From: a virus | Reading direction: 5' to 3' (one strand) | DNA length: 64,000 bases | Virus record (IMG/VR): IMGVR_UViG_3300024346_006511 | Span: 1 to 64,000 of that record | In this document: one piece after another, positions 30,684 through 38,704 of the stretch | How positions within the stretch are numbered: position 1 is the first letter of the stretch | How the letters are laid out: each line of letters begins with the position of its first letter | Made by a program: the position numbers and the translations under genes | Notes under the pieces: model-generated | Databases searched by the model: none | The model's input: the letters and a program-made list of their open reading frames with translations, nothing else | What the model was told of the DNA's origin: nothing

Positions 30684-31534
30684 TAACCTCTTAGCTTTTC
30701 TCTTACAGGTTTTTCTGATTCAGTTACTTGTATAATTCCATCTCCATATGCATCTTCTAATTCTCTAATACCTGAAACTAGTTTAAATAGTCCATGAGGT
30801 GTTACTGAAGCGCTATGATCAGAGCCTTCCATTGTTCTATCTAATGTAATATGTCTCTCTATAATAGAAGCTCCTAATAGTACTGAAGCTACTGTTGTTC
30901 CAAGAAGCATTTCATGACCTGAATATCCTATTTCGAAGTCAGGATATTTCTCAGTTAATGTCTTAATAGCAGACAAATTTAATTCCTTAACAGGTGCTGG
31001 GTATGTAGAATTACAGTGTAGTAATCCTATCTTATCTGTCTTATTATAGTATGCCTTAGCTATTCTCAGAGTGTCTACTGCATGATCTATCTCTTCTTCG
31101 GTCGACATACCAGTTGAAAATATAATCTTTGGAAATCTCTCTACACAAGCAGTAAGTAATTCATCATCAGTCAGTGAAGCAGAAGGTAACTTAATAAATG
31201 GTAAGTTATATTGCTCTAAAAACTTTACAGAATCCATATCCCAGGGAGAAGCTGACCAGGCAATTCCTTGCTGTTTACAGTAACGATCAATCTCATCATA
31301 CTCCTCTTTGCCAAACTCGACTTTATATTTGTATTCGAGATATGTCATATCTGTACCTTGCCAGCTTCTCGGCTTGTTCTTCTGTGCCTCAGGTACACAC
31401 ACGTCTGGGTTTCTTTTCTGGAACTTGACTGCATCACAACCTGCTGCGGCAGCAATATCAATTAATCTTTTAGCAATAGCTAAATCTCCTTGATGATTTA
31501 TTCCAATTTCTCCAATAATGTAAGTCTTCTTCAT
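30683..31534 (-). CDS. neuB: N-acetylneuraminate synthase family (NeuB) without SAF domain
   Basis: A 283-residue TIM-barrel enzyme that condenses PEP with an N-acetylated sugar to give a nonulosonic acid (sialic, legionaminic or pseudaminic type). Seen: IIGEIGINHQGD (residues ~5-16), AVKFQKRNPD (~35), IKLPSASLTDDEL (~115), FSTGMSTEEEI (~140), LLHCNSTYPAP (~167), GYSGHEMLLGT (~198), ERHITLDRTMEGSDH (~222). The frame stops right after EKPVREKLRG, where the linker begins, so the C-terminal antifreeze-like SAF domain of about 60 residues is absent. Confidence 0.9.
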   Translation of the reverse strand: MKKTYIIGEIGINHQGDLAIAKRLIDIAAAAGCDAVKFQKRNPDVCVPEAQKNKPRSWQGTDMTYLEYKYKVEFGKEEYDEIDRYCKQQGIAWSASPWDMDSVKFLEQYNLPFIKLPSASLTDDELLTACVERFPKIIFSTGMSTEEEIDHAVDTLRIAKAYYNKTDKIGLLHCNSTYPAPVKELNLSAIKTLTEKYPDFEIGYSGHEMLLGTTVASVLLGASIIERHITLDRTMEGSDHSASVTPHGLFKLVSGIRELEDAYGDGIIQVTESEKPVREKLRG

Positions 31535-31536
31535 AA

Positions 31537-31860
31537 CTATATTTCTTCTATTCGTTTAGTTTTATCGCATATCATTAGATCATAAGCTGGTTTATGTCCA
31601 CATATCAAATGATGATATCTAGCACCTGCACTATCTAATTGCGTTTGAGTTAATGGGAACCAGTCTATTTTAGATACTGAACCTCTGGCTGTATAATAAG
31701 TGATTGTATGTCCTTCGTCATATAACTTATTAATCTTCTCTATGTTAATATCAATAGGTGTTGCTAAGGTATAATCAGTTCTATCATCACTAGGTTGATA
31801 GTCCATAACAGTTTCATCAATATCAACATAAATATTTAATTTCTTTTCGCTTGTAACCAT
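31537..31860 (-). CDS. HAD-family phosphatase, operon leader
   Basis: A 107-residue short HAD protein. Motif I is IYVDIDETVMDY (DxDET, residues ~10-21), motif II TYYTARGSVS (~54-63), and DLMICDKTKRI ends the protein. It resembles BcbF-type capsule HAD proteins. It is the first gene of the 10 kb nonulosonate operon; the ATG lies 2 bp after the -7 box, so its mRNA would be leaderless. Dephosphorylation of the sugar product of NeuB is a possible role. Confidence 0.8.
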   Translation of the reverse strand: MVTSEKKLNIYVDIDETVMDYQPSDDRTDYTLATPIDINIEKINKLYDEGHTITYYTARGSVSKIDWFPLTQTQLDSAGARYHHLICGHKPAYDLMICDKTKRIEEI

Positions 31861-31861
31861 A

Positions 31862-31894
31862 ATTTAATATAAGAAAAATAACTTATTAAAGCAA
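31862..31894 (-). promoter_or_regulatory. Promoter of the nonulosonate operon
   Basis: TTG at 31894-31892, 20 bp, TATATTAAAT at 31871-31862. The start codon of the HAD gene at 31860 follows almost directly, so translation would begin at or near the 5' end of the RNA. It splits the glycan island into two transcripts. Confidence 0.7.
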
Positions 31895-32356
31895 CTTATT
31901 TTCAGTTTTTAAAATCCTTTCTATAGACTTTCCTTTACCTAGTTCTATATTATTTTTTAAGAACCATTCACTCTCTATTCTCGCTATACCTTTTTTACTT
32001 TCTAAGGTATGATGAGTGATTACCATATCTTTATATCTAGTAGTCATAAACTCATGAGGGTATGTTGAACTCTCAATATAATGTATGTCTACATCTTTGA
32101 ACTTATACAAGTGAGAAACATCTCCTATGAGAGCTGCTCTCTTTTTATTCTTAACTACTTCTAATGGTTCTCCGTAATACTCCAAGAGTCTCTCAAGGTC
32201 TTTATGGTCATATGTAAATACATCTACATCGTTAATTACATTATCAGAGGAACCTAAAAGGAAATAATCTTCTATACTTCCTCCTATGTAAGCATCTTCC
32301 GTGTAATAAAGAATAGTCTTGAGATGATATTCTAAATGAGCTGGAATATTATGCAT
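31886..32356 (-). CDS. Nucleotidyltransferase-fold protein
   Basis: A 156-residue protein with a polymerase-beta-like core: AYIGGSIEDYFLLG (GGS, residues ~22-35), INDVDVFTYDHKD (DxD ~41-47) and VDIHYIES (third acid, ~90). That trio is the minimal nucleotidyltransferase pattern, which transfers nucleotides to sugars, RNA or proteins. Its 3' end contains the -33 box of the nonulosonate promoter. Substrate unknown. Confidence 0.7.
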   Translation of the reverse strand: MHNIPAHLEYHLKTILYYTEDAYIGGSIEDYFLLGSSDNVINDVDVFTYDHKDLERLLEYYGEPLEVVKNKKRAALIGDVSHLYKFKDVDIHYIESSTYPHEFMTTRYKDMVITHHTLESKKGIARIESEWFLKNNIELGKGKSIERILKTENKLL

Positions 32357-32359
32357 TAA

Positions 32360-32947
32360 CTAAAATTCTGATCTACTTCTAGTAACTTTATTAGTAAGTG
32401 TTTGAACCTTTTGTGTTTGTATTACTATGAATGTATCGTTAACTTCTATTGTCTTATATTTAGGAGAGTGTTTAATTAGAAACTCGTCTACTGCCTGTTT
32501 AGTTCCATCGAATGTTTGATAGTCTGTAACTATAATTACGCTTCCTGGAGGCATATACTTTTCAAAGTTTTCTAATCCATGAAGTGTGCTTGAGTAACTA
32601 ATCAAATGTGAATGCACAATAGAGACAGGAGTCTTATCATACCTTGTAGGTAACGTCTCTTCTATATAACCTTTAACTAACTCAACTTTGGTATTGATAG
32701 TATTCTTAATATCATAAGCTGGTTGTGGAGGTCTTTTAAAGTCTCCTTTTTTAAACGCTTGATTATCTTCAGAGGTTGGTTCATTATATCCATCAAAGGA
32801 TTCATAAATCCAAATGTTCCTTTTATTTATTTCTATATTATTCATGTAGGAAATAAATTCTTTCAAACTATTACCTCTACCGAATCCTAATTCAATCAGA
32901 GACCCAGGTACTGCGTCTGCTAATTTAAGTGCGTCTTTATATTCCAT
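32360..32947 (-). CDS. Class I methyltransferase-like protein
   Basis: A 195-residue protein. Motif I is SLIELGFGRGNSLKEF (residues ~15-30), an acidic second strand ends IYESFDGYNEP (~48), and VSIVHSHLISYSSTLHGL and VIIVTDYQTF (~138) give the later strands. The layout resembles TylF/MycF sugar O-methyltransferases. Methylation of a sugar in the phage glycan is a reasonable role. It ends 3 bp before the nucleotidyltransferase gene. Confidence 0.7.
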   Translation of the reverse strand: MEYKDALKLADAVPGSLIELGFGRGNSLKEFISYMNNIEINKRNIWIYESFDGYNEPTSEDNQAFKKGDFKRPPQPAYDIKNTINTKVELVKGYIEETLPTRYDKTPVSIVHSHLISYSSTLHGLENFEKYMPPGSVIIVTDYQTFDGTKQAVDEFLIKHSPKYKTIEVNDTFIVIQTQKVQTLTNKVTRSRSEF

Positions 32948-32961
32948 ATTTATAAATAGGT

Positions 32962-33120
32962 TTATCTTGGATTAGGTACCAATCTAAAATTACAGCCAGG
33001 CTTTCCATTTATCATCGGCATTCCAAATTCATCATACTCTATAGTCTTAACCTTAACTCTTTTATTTTTAAATCTACCAACCATGATAGTATCTCCTACT
33101 TTGACATCTATCTTAATCAT
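32962..33120 (-). CDS. Small SH3-like protein (52 aa)
   Basis: Frame from the ATG at 33120 to TAA at 32962. All strand-like: KIDVKVGDTIMVGRFKNKR, KVKTIEYDEFGMPMINGKP, and NFRLVPNPR. Small beta-barrel proteins of this kind recur in marine phages without known function. It overlaps the glycosyltransferase gene by 4 bp. Confidence 0.65.
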   Translation of the reverse strand: MIKIDVKVGDTIMVGRFKNKRVKVKTIEYDEFGMPMINGKPGCNFRLVPNPR

Positions 33121-33740
33121 AATGTATCGTAATATTCGTTTTGCTTTTCTTGCCTCTCTATGTCTTTAGGGTGGTAAAGTGCCATAGATTCTATTTGAGG
33201 CAATGGAGCATACGTCTTGAACCCTTCAAGCTTTTCATGCACCTTATTAACCCAGTTTATATCATCTGAGTTTTTATATATTCTCCATTGGTAATCAGGC
33301 CAGTTAACCCATCCTGAATCATTTACATTCCAACCCCATTTACTAATATGTTCATCTGTTAATCCATCAACAGTGTTAACTCTAGGAACTAAGTAAACTT
33401 CATTATCAGGATTAGATTCTAGTATGCCTGGAAGATTAGCTATCAAAGCTTCGTTAGGTATTTCATCTGCATCTATCTGAAAGATATAATCTCCACCGCA
33501 TAAGGAGGTAAGTTTATTTTTCCAATCAGCAAAGTGACCTTTAAACGTTTCTGGGAATGCTAGTACTAGTTGTTGGCTCTGTAGACCTACTAGGTAGTCC
33601 CATACTTCTGCTGTACCGTTACGCTTATCGAATAGAATTATAACTTCATCCTCTTCTCTAATATTAGACATTAGGGTAGATACGAGTTTTTGAATCTCTT
33701 TGTATTCGTTACAAACTGTTATGGCATAGCTTATTATCAT
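33117..33740 (-). CDS. Family 2 glycosyltransferase
   Basis: A 207-residue GT2: ISYAITVCNEYKEIQKLVS (residues ~3-21), VIILFDKRNGTAEVW (~34-48), YIFQIDADEIPNEAL (DxD, ~89-103), and a Trp-rich acceptor region (KWGWNVNDSGWVNWPDYQ). It ends in VHEKLEGFKT and HPKDIERQEKQ, as in glycan-extending GT2s. Overlaps the neighbour genes by 4 bp. Confidence 0.85.
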   Translation of the reverse strand: MIISYAITVCNEYKEIQKLVSTLMSNIREEDEVIILFDKRNGTAEVWDYLVGLQSQQLVLAFPETFKGHFADWKNKLTSLCGGDYIFQIDADEIPNEALIANLPGILESNPDNEVYLVPRVNTVDGLTDEHISKWGWNVNDSGWVNWPDYQWRIYKNSDDINWVNKVHEKLEGFKTYAPLPQIESMALYHPKDIERQEKQNEYYDTL

Positions 33741-34207
33741 GCTTGTGGTGCTAAAGCAAAGAACCCTATATGATCCATAGCGTCCATAAAGTCATCTTTA
33801 CCGAATACTTTCTTCGCTGACATTTCCATCTTATAATCATTTCCTTCCGGAAACTTACCAGATGCTCTATCCTCTTTGGTTAACTTAACAGCTTTTACAG
33901 CAGTCCAGCTCCAGTTGTCTTTATCTGAACCGTCTAAGAAAACCATTCCTTTAGCAGGTAATGTAATCGTAGCAGGAAGCCATACTTTTTTATCCTTATC
34001 TGTATGTAATAAATCCTTATACAGTGAAGGAGCTGTTTCTAGCAAATTATTGACTGTTGTTGATCCTTCAGTCATTATTGTTGAAGTAGTAAAGCCACTA
34101 CCGAAACATAGCCACGTTGTTATTGTTTTTCCTTCTTGTTCAAATGATGTTTCATAACATGCATCACTTCCGAAAGGACCTTCTACTAATGAATCTTTAT
34201 CTATCAT
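33737..34207 (-). CDS. Unknown conserved phage protein (156 aa)
   Basis: A 156-residue soluble beta-rich protein: VEGPFGSDACYETSFEQEGK, TITTWLCFGSGFTTST (~28), VWLPATITLPAKGMVFLDG, and WSWTAVKAVKLTKEDR. I recall no named family. It overlaps the preceding glycosyltransferase by 4 bp, yet it has no transferase motifs; it may be a structural protein placed in the glycan operon. Confidence 0.65.
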   Translation of the reverse strand: MIDKDSLVEGPFGSDACYETSFEQEGKTITTWLCFGSGFTTSTIMTEGSTTVNNLLETAPSLYKDLLHTDKDKKVWLPATITLPAKGMVFLDGSDKDNWSWTAVKAVKLTKEDRASGKFPEGNDYKMEMSAKKVFGKDDFMDAMDHIGFFALAPQA

Positions 34208-34210
34208 AAC

Positions 34211-35491
34211 TTATAATTTTGGTAAATCTAATTTAGGTAATGTTAATTGTATTTGTTTAGGAAATTCTGGAAGATTACTATCTAATAGTTCGACTATCCT
34301 TTCACTCATTTTCTCAAATGTAAACTCTTCTAAGATTACTCTTCTTTGCTTTCTAGCTCCTACTATGCAATCTTTATAATGTTTAAATGTTTTCTTATAT
34401 GCCTTAGATACATCTGAATCGCTAGGTGTAAACCAAGCAGCTTCTGTAATAATCATATCCTTAAGCACAGAAGAAGGATGTACTTTCTCAATTGTACCTC
34501 CGATCAGTATTGATAAATCTTTATCTAAGAAATCTGTTTGACCTGACCATCCTGAGGCAATAATAGGTTTGCCTGTAGTAGCAAATTCAGCTAACGGTCT
34601 ACCGTATCCTTCCCCTTTAGTATGGCTAACCATGACTTTAACTTTAGGGTGATTATATAGATCGTTCATTTCACCATCTGTTAATTCTCCATGTAGTAAG
34701 TATATGTTAGCTAACCTTCCTCCTTTTACTGTTTTTCTAATAGAGTCTATCTTGCTAAGTATCTTTTCTCTGTCTATAATAGAGGTAGAAGAGGTACTAC
34801 ATTTTAATATTAAAGCAGGTTGCTTCTGTTTTGTTTTAAACGTTTCTAAGAACGTCTTTACAGTGTAGCCTATATTCTTTCTATCGTGTCCAAAGTCTCC
34901 TTGCATCCAATGTCCTACACTAAGATAACAAAATGATTCTGGTATAGTATTAATATCTGAGGTAAACTCTGTCTTTGCTGATGTTTTAGTTTGAAAGTAT
35001 TTAGTAGTATCTACTCCTTCAAATAGAACCTCAATAGGCTTTTCTAATTTTAGTTCCTTAATCTTCTGATTTGTATTTTTATCTATTGCATCTACTACTG
35101 TATTAACAAATACATTCTTCGAGTGCTCAGAAGATGTTAGTATAAGATCCATCTTATTACATCCCTCTAACCAACCTCCATGGCATTGGTCAGTCTCAAT
35201 ACCAGCAGTAACGCCAATACTATACTTACCAACGTTTTGAAATTCATTCGGTACAGTAATCTGAATCCATATGTCAGGTTGAGTTTGAAGACCAGGTATA
35301 ATTAGAGACGATAATTCATCTTCTTTATGATCTTCTAGGTAACCAAATTTAGTATTACCCCAGCGTTGACTTATTATATTAACGTTGTATGTACCTGTAT
35401 TGACTATAGCTTTAACAAAGTCTCTTGACCTAGCTCCATATCCAGAGTAAGTATCTATAGGGCAACTTATAACTAGTGTTGATTTACTCAT
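34211..35491 (-). CDS. Family 4 glycosyltransferase
   Basis: A 426-residue GT-B enzyme. N-terminal SCPIDTYSGYGARSRDFVKA (residues ~9-28), middle VLFEGVDTTKYF (~152), SVGHWMQGDFGHDRKNIGY (~190), and the donor site HTKGEGYGRPLAEFATTGKP (~288-307), the GT4 EGxGxPxxE pattern. It uses a nucleotide sugar to extend a glycan. Followed 1 bp later by a second GT4, both transcribed together. Confidence 0.9.
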   Translation of the reverse strand: MSKSTLVISCPIDTYSGYGARSRDFVKAIVNTGTYNVNIISQRWGNTKFGYLEDHKEDELSSLIIPGLQTQPDIWIQITVPNEFQNVGKYSIGVTAGIETDQCHGGWLEGCNKMDLILTSSEHSKNVFVNTVVDAIDKNTNQKIKELKLEKPIEVLFEGVDTTKYFQTKTSAKTEFTSDINTIPESFCYLSVGHWMQGDFGHDRKNIGYTVKTFLETFKTKQKQPALILKCSTSSTSIIDREKILSKIDSIRKTVKGGRLANIYLLHGELTDGEMNDLYNHPKVKVMVSHTKGEGYGRPLAEFATTGKPIIASGWSGQTDFLDKDLSILIGGTIEKVHPSSVLKDMIITEAAWFTPSDSDVSKAYKKTFKHYKDCIVGARKQRRVILEEFTFEKMSERIVELLDSNLPEFPKQIQLTLPKLDLPKL

Positions 35492-35492
35492 A

Positions 35493-36929
35493 TTAATAAC
35501 CTGTTAATTTATGTTTAATTAATTTACTTGGTTGATTTTCAACCTTAATAAGATCGTATCTAGGTCTAGGAACATAAGTCTCAAATGTTTCTTCTATAGC
35601 TTCTGCTATCCTATCACTCATTACTTTAGCTGTAAAGCCAGCTTCTTCTGACATAGCCCATTCTCTACCTTTAAGTCCTCTAGCATCTCTTTCTTCCTTA
35701 GGTAAGTTAAATACTTCTTCTAATCTATCTGCTACTGCTTCTGGAGAGCATCTATCGTCAAATATATACGGAGTAGGTACTGAACCTGCAAGAGAAATAT
35801 TATCTGGAAAGACTGGTAAGTTCCATTCTCCATGTTCTTTATACGTCCCTCTATGGTTAGAAGGTATATCAGCAGAAGGAGTATACCATTCTCCGTTCTC
35901 ATCTACGAATCTACTTTGATCTTGCATTCCACCGGTAACATTTGATATTGTCATCGTACCAGCAAGCATCGATTCAGTTAGAGATAATCCCCATCCTTCG
36001 TTTGATGATATCAACATTGTAACGTCTGCTAAGTTATACATACCGTTCATCTGGATAGGATTGATCTTAGTCGTAGAGAAGAATACATTAACGTACTCTG
36101 GATCACAGAGTGCATTCTTAACGGCGTTTAAGTCTGTACCGTGTTGGTCAACAGGAGCTGTATGCATTACTAACGCACACTTTTTAGCTTTTTCTTTTCC
36201 TATCTTATCACAGAATAGTTTAAAAGCTAGTATTACATCTGCTGGTCTCTTTCTCTGAATGTTTCTAGAGTTAAAGAAAGCAACAAATTCATACTCTTTA
36301 CCGTTGAATACGCCTTTTTTAAAGTTTAAAAACTCTTCATTCTCTTTTGCATTTTCAATAGGTCTAAAGATATCAGTATCTATTCCATGAGGAATATATT
36401 TTAATAGCTTATCATCTGCTTTGTTTCCTAATACTAATTGATTAATTAATTTAGTCTGCTTAGAAATACTAAGAAGAGTATCTACTGAATCGTAGTAGTT
36501 TTCATTGTACTTAGGTGCAGGAAACTCATCCCAGATGTTTAACCAGATGATAGGAATTTGGCTTCTAACTTCTCTTTCAATTTCAAATAACCAAATCCAA
36601 TATCTAGGATCAGTAAAGATAAAAATAGCATCAGGCTTTTCTCTCTTTAGAAGATCTCTAACTAATTGGGCATTACCGTATCCACTGTAAGGAAGTATCC
36701 TAACATCTGCATCCTCTATTTTAAGTTGCTTATTAATGTCAGCTGATAGGTCTAATACCTTTCCTTTATCAGCATGATCTACTGCTGCTCCTACGTTTAA
36801 CCAATTGTAACGGTGACCGTTATTGACTACAAACTCTCTAGCCATAGTAGCTATTCCTGAATGCATTCTGATATCATCACAGAGTAGTAGTATCTTCTTT
36901 CTATCTTCTTTTTTAATATAACCTTCCAT
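35493..36929 (-). CDS. Family 4 glycosyltransferase
   Basis: A 478-residue GT-B protein, the largest of the island. It has ILLLCDDIRMHSGIATMAR (residues ~13-31), IPHGIDTDIFRPI (~180-192), FNSRNIQRKRPADVILAF (~213-230) and the donor site SSNEGWGLSLTESMLAGT (~305-322). The acceptor is unknown. It is the first gene of this transcription segment after the small CopG-like gene and no promoter is evident between them. Confidence 0.9.
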   Translation of the reverse strand: MEGYIKKEDRKKILLLCDDIRMHSGIATMAREFVVNNGHRYNWLNVGAAVDHADKGKVLDLSADINKQLKIEDADVRILPYSGYGNAQLVRDLLKREKPDAIFIFTDPRYWIWLFEIEREVRSQIPIIWLNIWDEFPAPKYNENYYDSVDTLLSISKQTKLINQLVLGNKADDKLLKYIPHGIDTDIFRPIENAKENEEFLNFKKGVFNGKEYEFVAFFNSRNIQRKRPADVILAFKLFCDKIGKEKAKKCALVMHTAPVDQHGTDLNAVKNALCDPEYVNVFFSTTKINPIQMNGMYNLADVTMLISSNEGWGLSLTESMLAGTMTISNVTGGMQDQSRFVDENGEWYTPSADIPSNHRGTYKEHGEWNLPVFPDNISLAGSVPTPYIFDDRCSPEAVADRLEEVFNLPKEERDARGLKGREWAMSEEAGFTAKVMSDRIAEAIEETFETYVPRPRYDLIKVENQPSKLIKHKLTGY

Positions 36930-36934
36930 TAACC

Positions 36935-37120
36935 TTATTTTATTTTTATGTTGTTAATCTTATGTATTTTCTCTCGAAACTCATTATTAGTAAGATAGAG
37001 AAATATTGCCCGATCTGCAAGCTTTTTAAAAGAAAATTTATCTTCTAAACATGCATGCTTAAATTTATCGAATAAGGGTTTTGTAATTTTTACCGAAGTA
37101 AGGTGTTCATCGTGTTTCAT
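36935..37120 (-). CDS. Small ribbon-helix-helix-like protein
   Basis: A 61-residue protein: strand-like HLTSVKITKPLFDKFKHAC, then helix KLADRAIFLYLTNNEFREKI. The strand followed by two helices has the size and order of CopG/Arc-type regulators, which bind DNA as dimers. It could control the glycan genes behind it. A possible promoter (37143-37173) precedes it. Confidence 0.55.
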   Translation of the reverse strand: MKHDEHLTSVKITKPLFDKFKHACLEDKFSFKKLADRAIFLYLTNNEFREKIHKINNIKIK

Positions 37121-37142
37121 AACTTTAATATATCTTTATATA

Positions 37143-37173
37143 AATATATACTTTTTAGACAAAAGGCGAACAA
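37143..37173 (-). promoter_or_regulatory. Possible promoter for the CopG-like gene and GT4 genes
   Basis: TTG at 37173-37171, 20 bp, TATATATT at 37150-37143, lying in the 3' end of the nuclease gene. The -7 box is less like TAnnTTTG than in other members, and the surrounding AT-richness makes chance matches more likely. Confidence 0.4.
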
Positions 37174-38066
37174 TGTTCACATTTTCCGAAAGGATTAGTA
37201 CATTTGTAGTCTTTATCTACATATTGACCTTTGTCATCTAGTACATCTTCTATAAACTTATCTACTGTTGCAATTACTTGTTTAGTTTTTCTAGGACCTG
37301 CATTAGGGCTAAACTCTTGAACTCGTCTTTGCATACTAGCAAACTCTGCTTCTGCTGGTACTCTACGTTTAACGATAAAGTACTGAACATCAATCTTTTC
37401 TTTAGGTATGTTAAACTGCTTAGAAAAGTATTCTTTATACATTACAACTTGAGCTGTAAGGTTAGGGTTCTTTTTTTGATAATCTCTCCAACCGGATGTA
37501 GAAGTTTTAATGTCCATAATCGTCCAAGTGTCTGAGTTAGGATGATAAAAGACTAAGTCTACTAACCCTTTAAACATTACTCCAGGTTTAATTTGTTGAT
37601 ATAGTAGAGTTTCTACTCCAGCTAACATCATAGTTTTGGTACTGAAGTAAGACGCTCTTTTCTTAGTAAGGTACTCTAATATATGTTTACCGTCAAGCCA
37701 GAACTCAGTCATTTGATCCATATTGGAATAATGCTCTCCGTTCATTTGTGCTCTACCTCTCTTATATGATTTCACCATATTAGCGTAAAGTAGCTTACCT
37801 AAGTCTATATCGTTAGCAGTCTTTACCTTATCGTGATACATAATTGTTAACCACTCTTGCATAGTTTCATGCATAGCAGTACCAAAGCATGTATAGATAT
37901 TTTGAACAAAAGGAATATCCTTTCTAAGGTATTGCATCTCCCATAACTTAGGGCACTTATTATAAGTACTTACTGAGCTATATGAGATATGCTTATTCTT
38001 AGAAGGGGACTGTTTAATCTTACTGTTCCAAACTTCTTTTACTAAACCTTTTAGCTTCTTAGCCAT
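37155..38066 (-). CDS. RecB/Cas4-family PD-(D/E)XK nuclease
   Basis: A 303-residue nuclease. The first Cys and Tyr motif is SYSSVSTYNKCPKLWEMQYL (residues ~30-49); GTAMHETMQEW (~60-70) gives the His; FKGLVDLVFYHPNSDTW (~162) and IMDIKTSTSG (~180) are the catalytic D...DxK; the C-terminus CTNPFGKCEHC gives three more Cys for an iron-sulfur cluster as in Cas4/AddB. Roles include end processing during phage recombination or host DNA destruction. Confidence 0.85.
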   Translation of the reverse strand: MAKKLKGLVKEVWNSKIKQSPSKNKHISYSSVSTYNKCPKLWEMQYLRKDIPFVQNIYTCFGTAMHETMQEWLTIMYHDKVKTANDIDLGKLLYANMVKSYKRGRAQMNGEHYSNMDQMTEFWLDGKHILEYLTKKRASYFSTKTMMLAGVETLLYQQIKPGVMFKGLVDLVFYHPNSDTWTIMDIKTSTSGWRDYQKKNPNLTAQVVMYKEYFSKQFNIPKEKIDVQYFIVKRRVPAEAEFASMQRRVQEFSPNAGPRKTKQVIATVDKFIEDVLDDKGQYVDKDYKCTNPFGKCEHCSPFV

Positions 38067-38438
38067 TTAATCATTTTTCCACATACCTCTAGATACTAAC
38101 TGAGCAATAATACCGTAGTTAGTTACATCTTGAAAAGTATCAATTAGTGTTTCGTTCTGTGCTTTACGACCTGATATAATCATATTCTTCCATCTATTAA
38201 TCTTATCTGAAAGTCTATACCATAATCCAGTCATAGCAAACTCTGTCTCATCTTGAGTATCAAGATTAGTACCTGCACTTACATTATGCATACCATAGTC
38301 TAAATGCTTCTTAGCAAATAGTTCGAACTGTTCGTCCATAATTTCTTGATATCCATTGTAGATAGTTGGGTACTCATCTTTCAAAATATCTCTTGCCGAA
38401 GGAGGTCTCTTAGCATTCATAATTTCTCTATCACTCAT
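38067..38438 (-). CDS. Nmad1-type protein (DUF1599)
   Basis: A ~123-residue protein matching the nucleotide-modification-associated domain 1 pattern: FELFAKKHLDYGMHNVS (residues ~38-54) and MTGLWYRLSDKINRWKN (~72-88), followed by ETLIDTFQDVTNYGIIA. The family is linked by genome context to modified nucleotides in phages. QueF in the same phage agrees with a base-modification theme. Start at 38438, overlapping the previous gene by 8 bp; a longer start at 38477 is less likely. Confidence 0.8.
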   Translation of the reverse strand: MSDREIMNAKRPPSARDILKDEYPTIYNGYQEIMDEQFELFAKKHLDYGMHNVSAGTNLDTQDETEFAMTGLWYRLSDKINRWKNMIISGRKAQNETLIDTFQDVTNYGIIAQLVSRGMWKND

Positions 38439-38649
38439 TGTCGCCAAAATATGTTTGAAGGGTTTGTAATACATCATCAGCTTCAGCTAGTGCTTTAGCT
38501 GCATCTTCTGCATTGTTGTAAAAATCTGTGGTGGAATGATCTCCTATACCAACGGGGTGGTGCATTAGTAGATCGAATGTCATTAGTGCCTTTTCTTTCT
38601 GTGCTTCAAAGGTCTTTCGAAGCATCTTAATAACTCTGTATTGTGCCAT
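38431..38649 (-). CDS. Small unknown helical protein
   Basis: A 72-residue protein: RVIKMLRKTFEAQKEKALMT, then MHHPVGIGDHSTTDFYNNAE and a helix (DAAKALAEADDVLQTLQTYF). Histidine-rich in the middle (HHPVGIGDH). The start ATG at 38649 lies behind a TATCTTTATA box that lacks a good TTG. No family recognised. Confidence 0.6.
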   Translation of the reverse strand: MAQYRVIKMLRKTFEAQKEKALMTFDLLMHHPVGIGDHSTTDFYNNAEDAAKALAEADDVLQTLQTYFGDNE

Positions 38650-38704
38650 AACGTGATTTTAATAATAACTTATATATAAAGATACGATAATTTATTTAGA
38701 CTAC

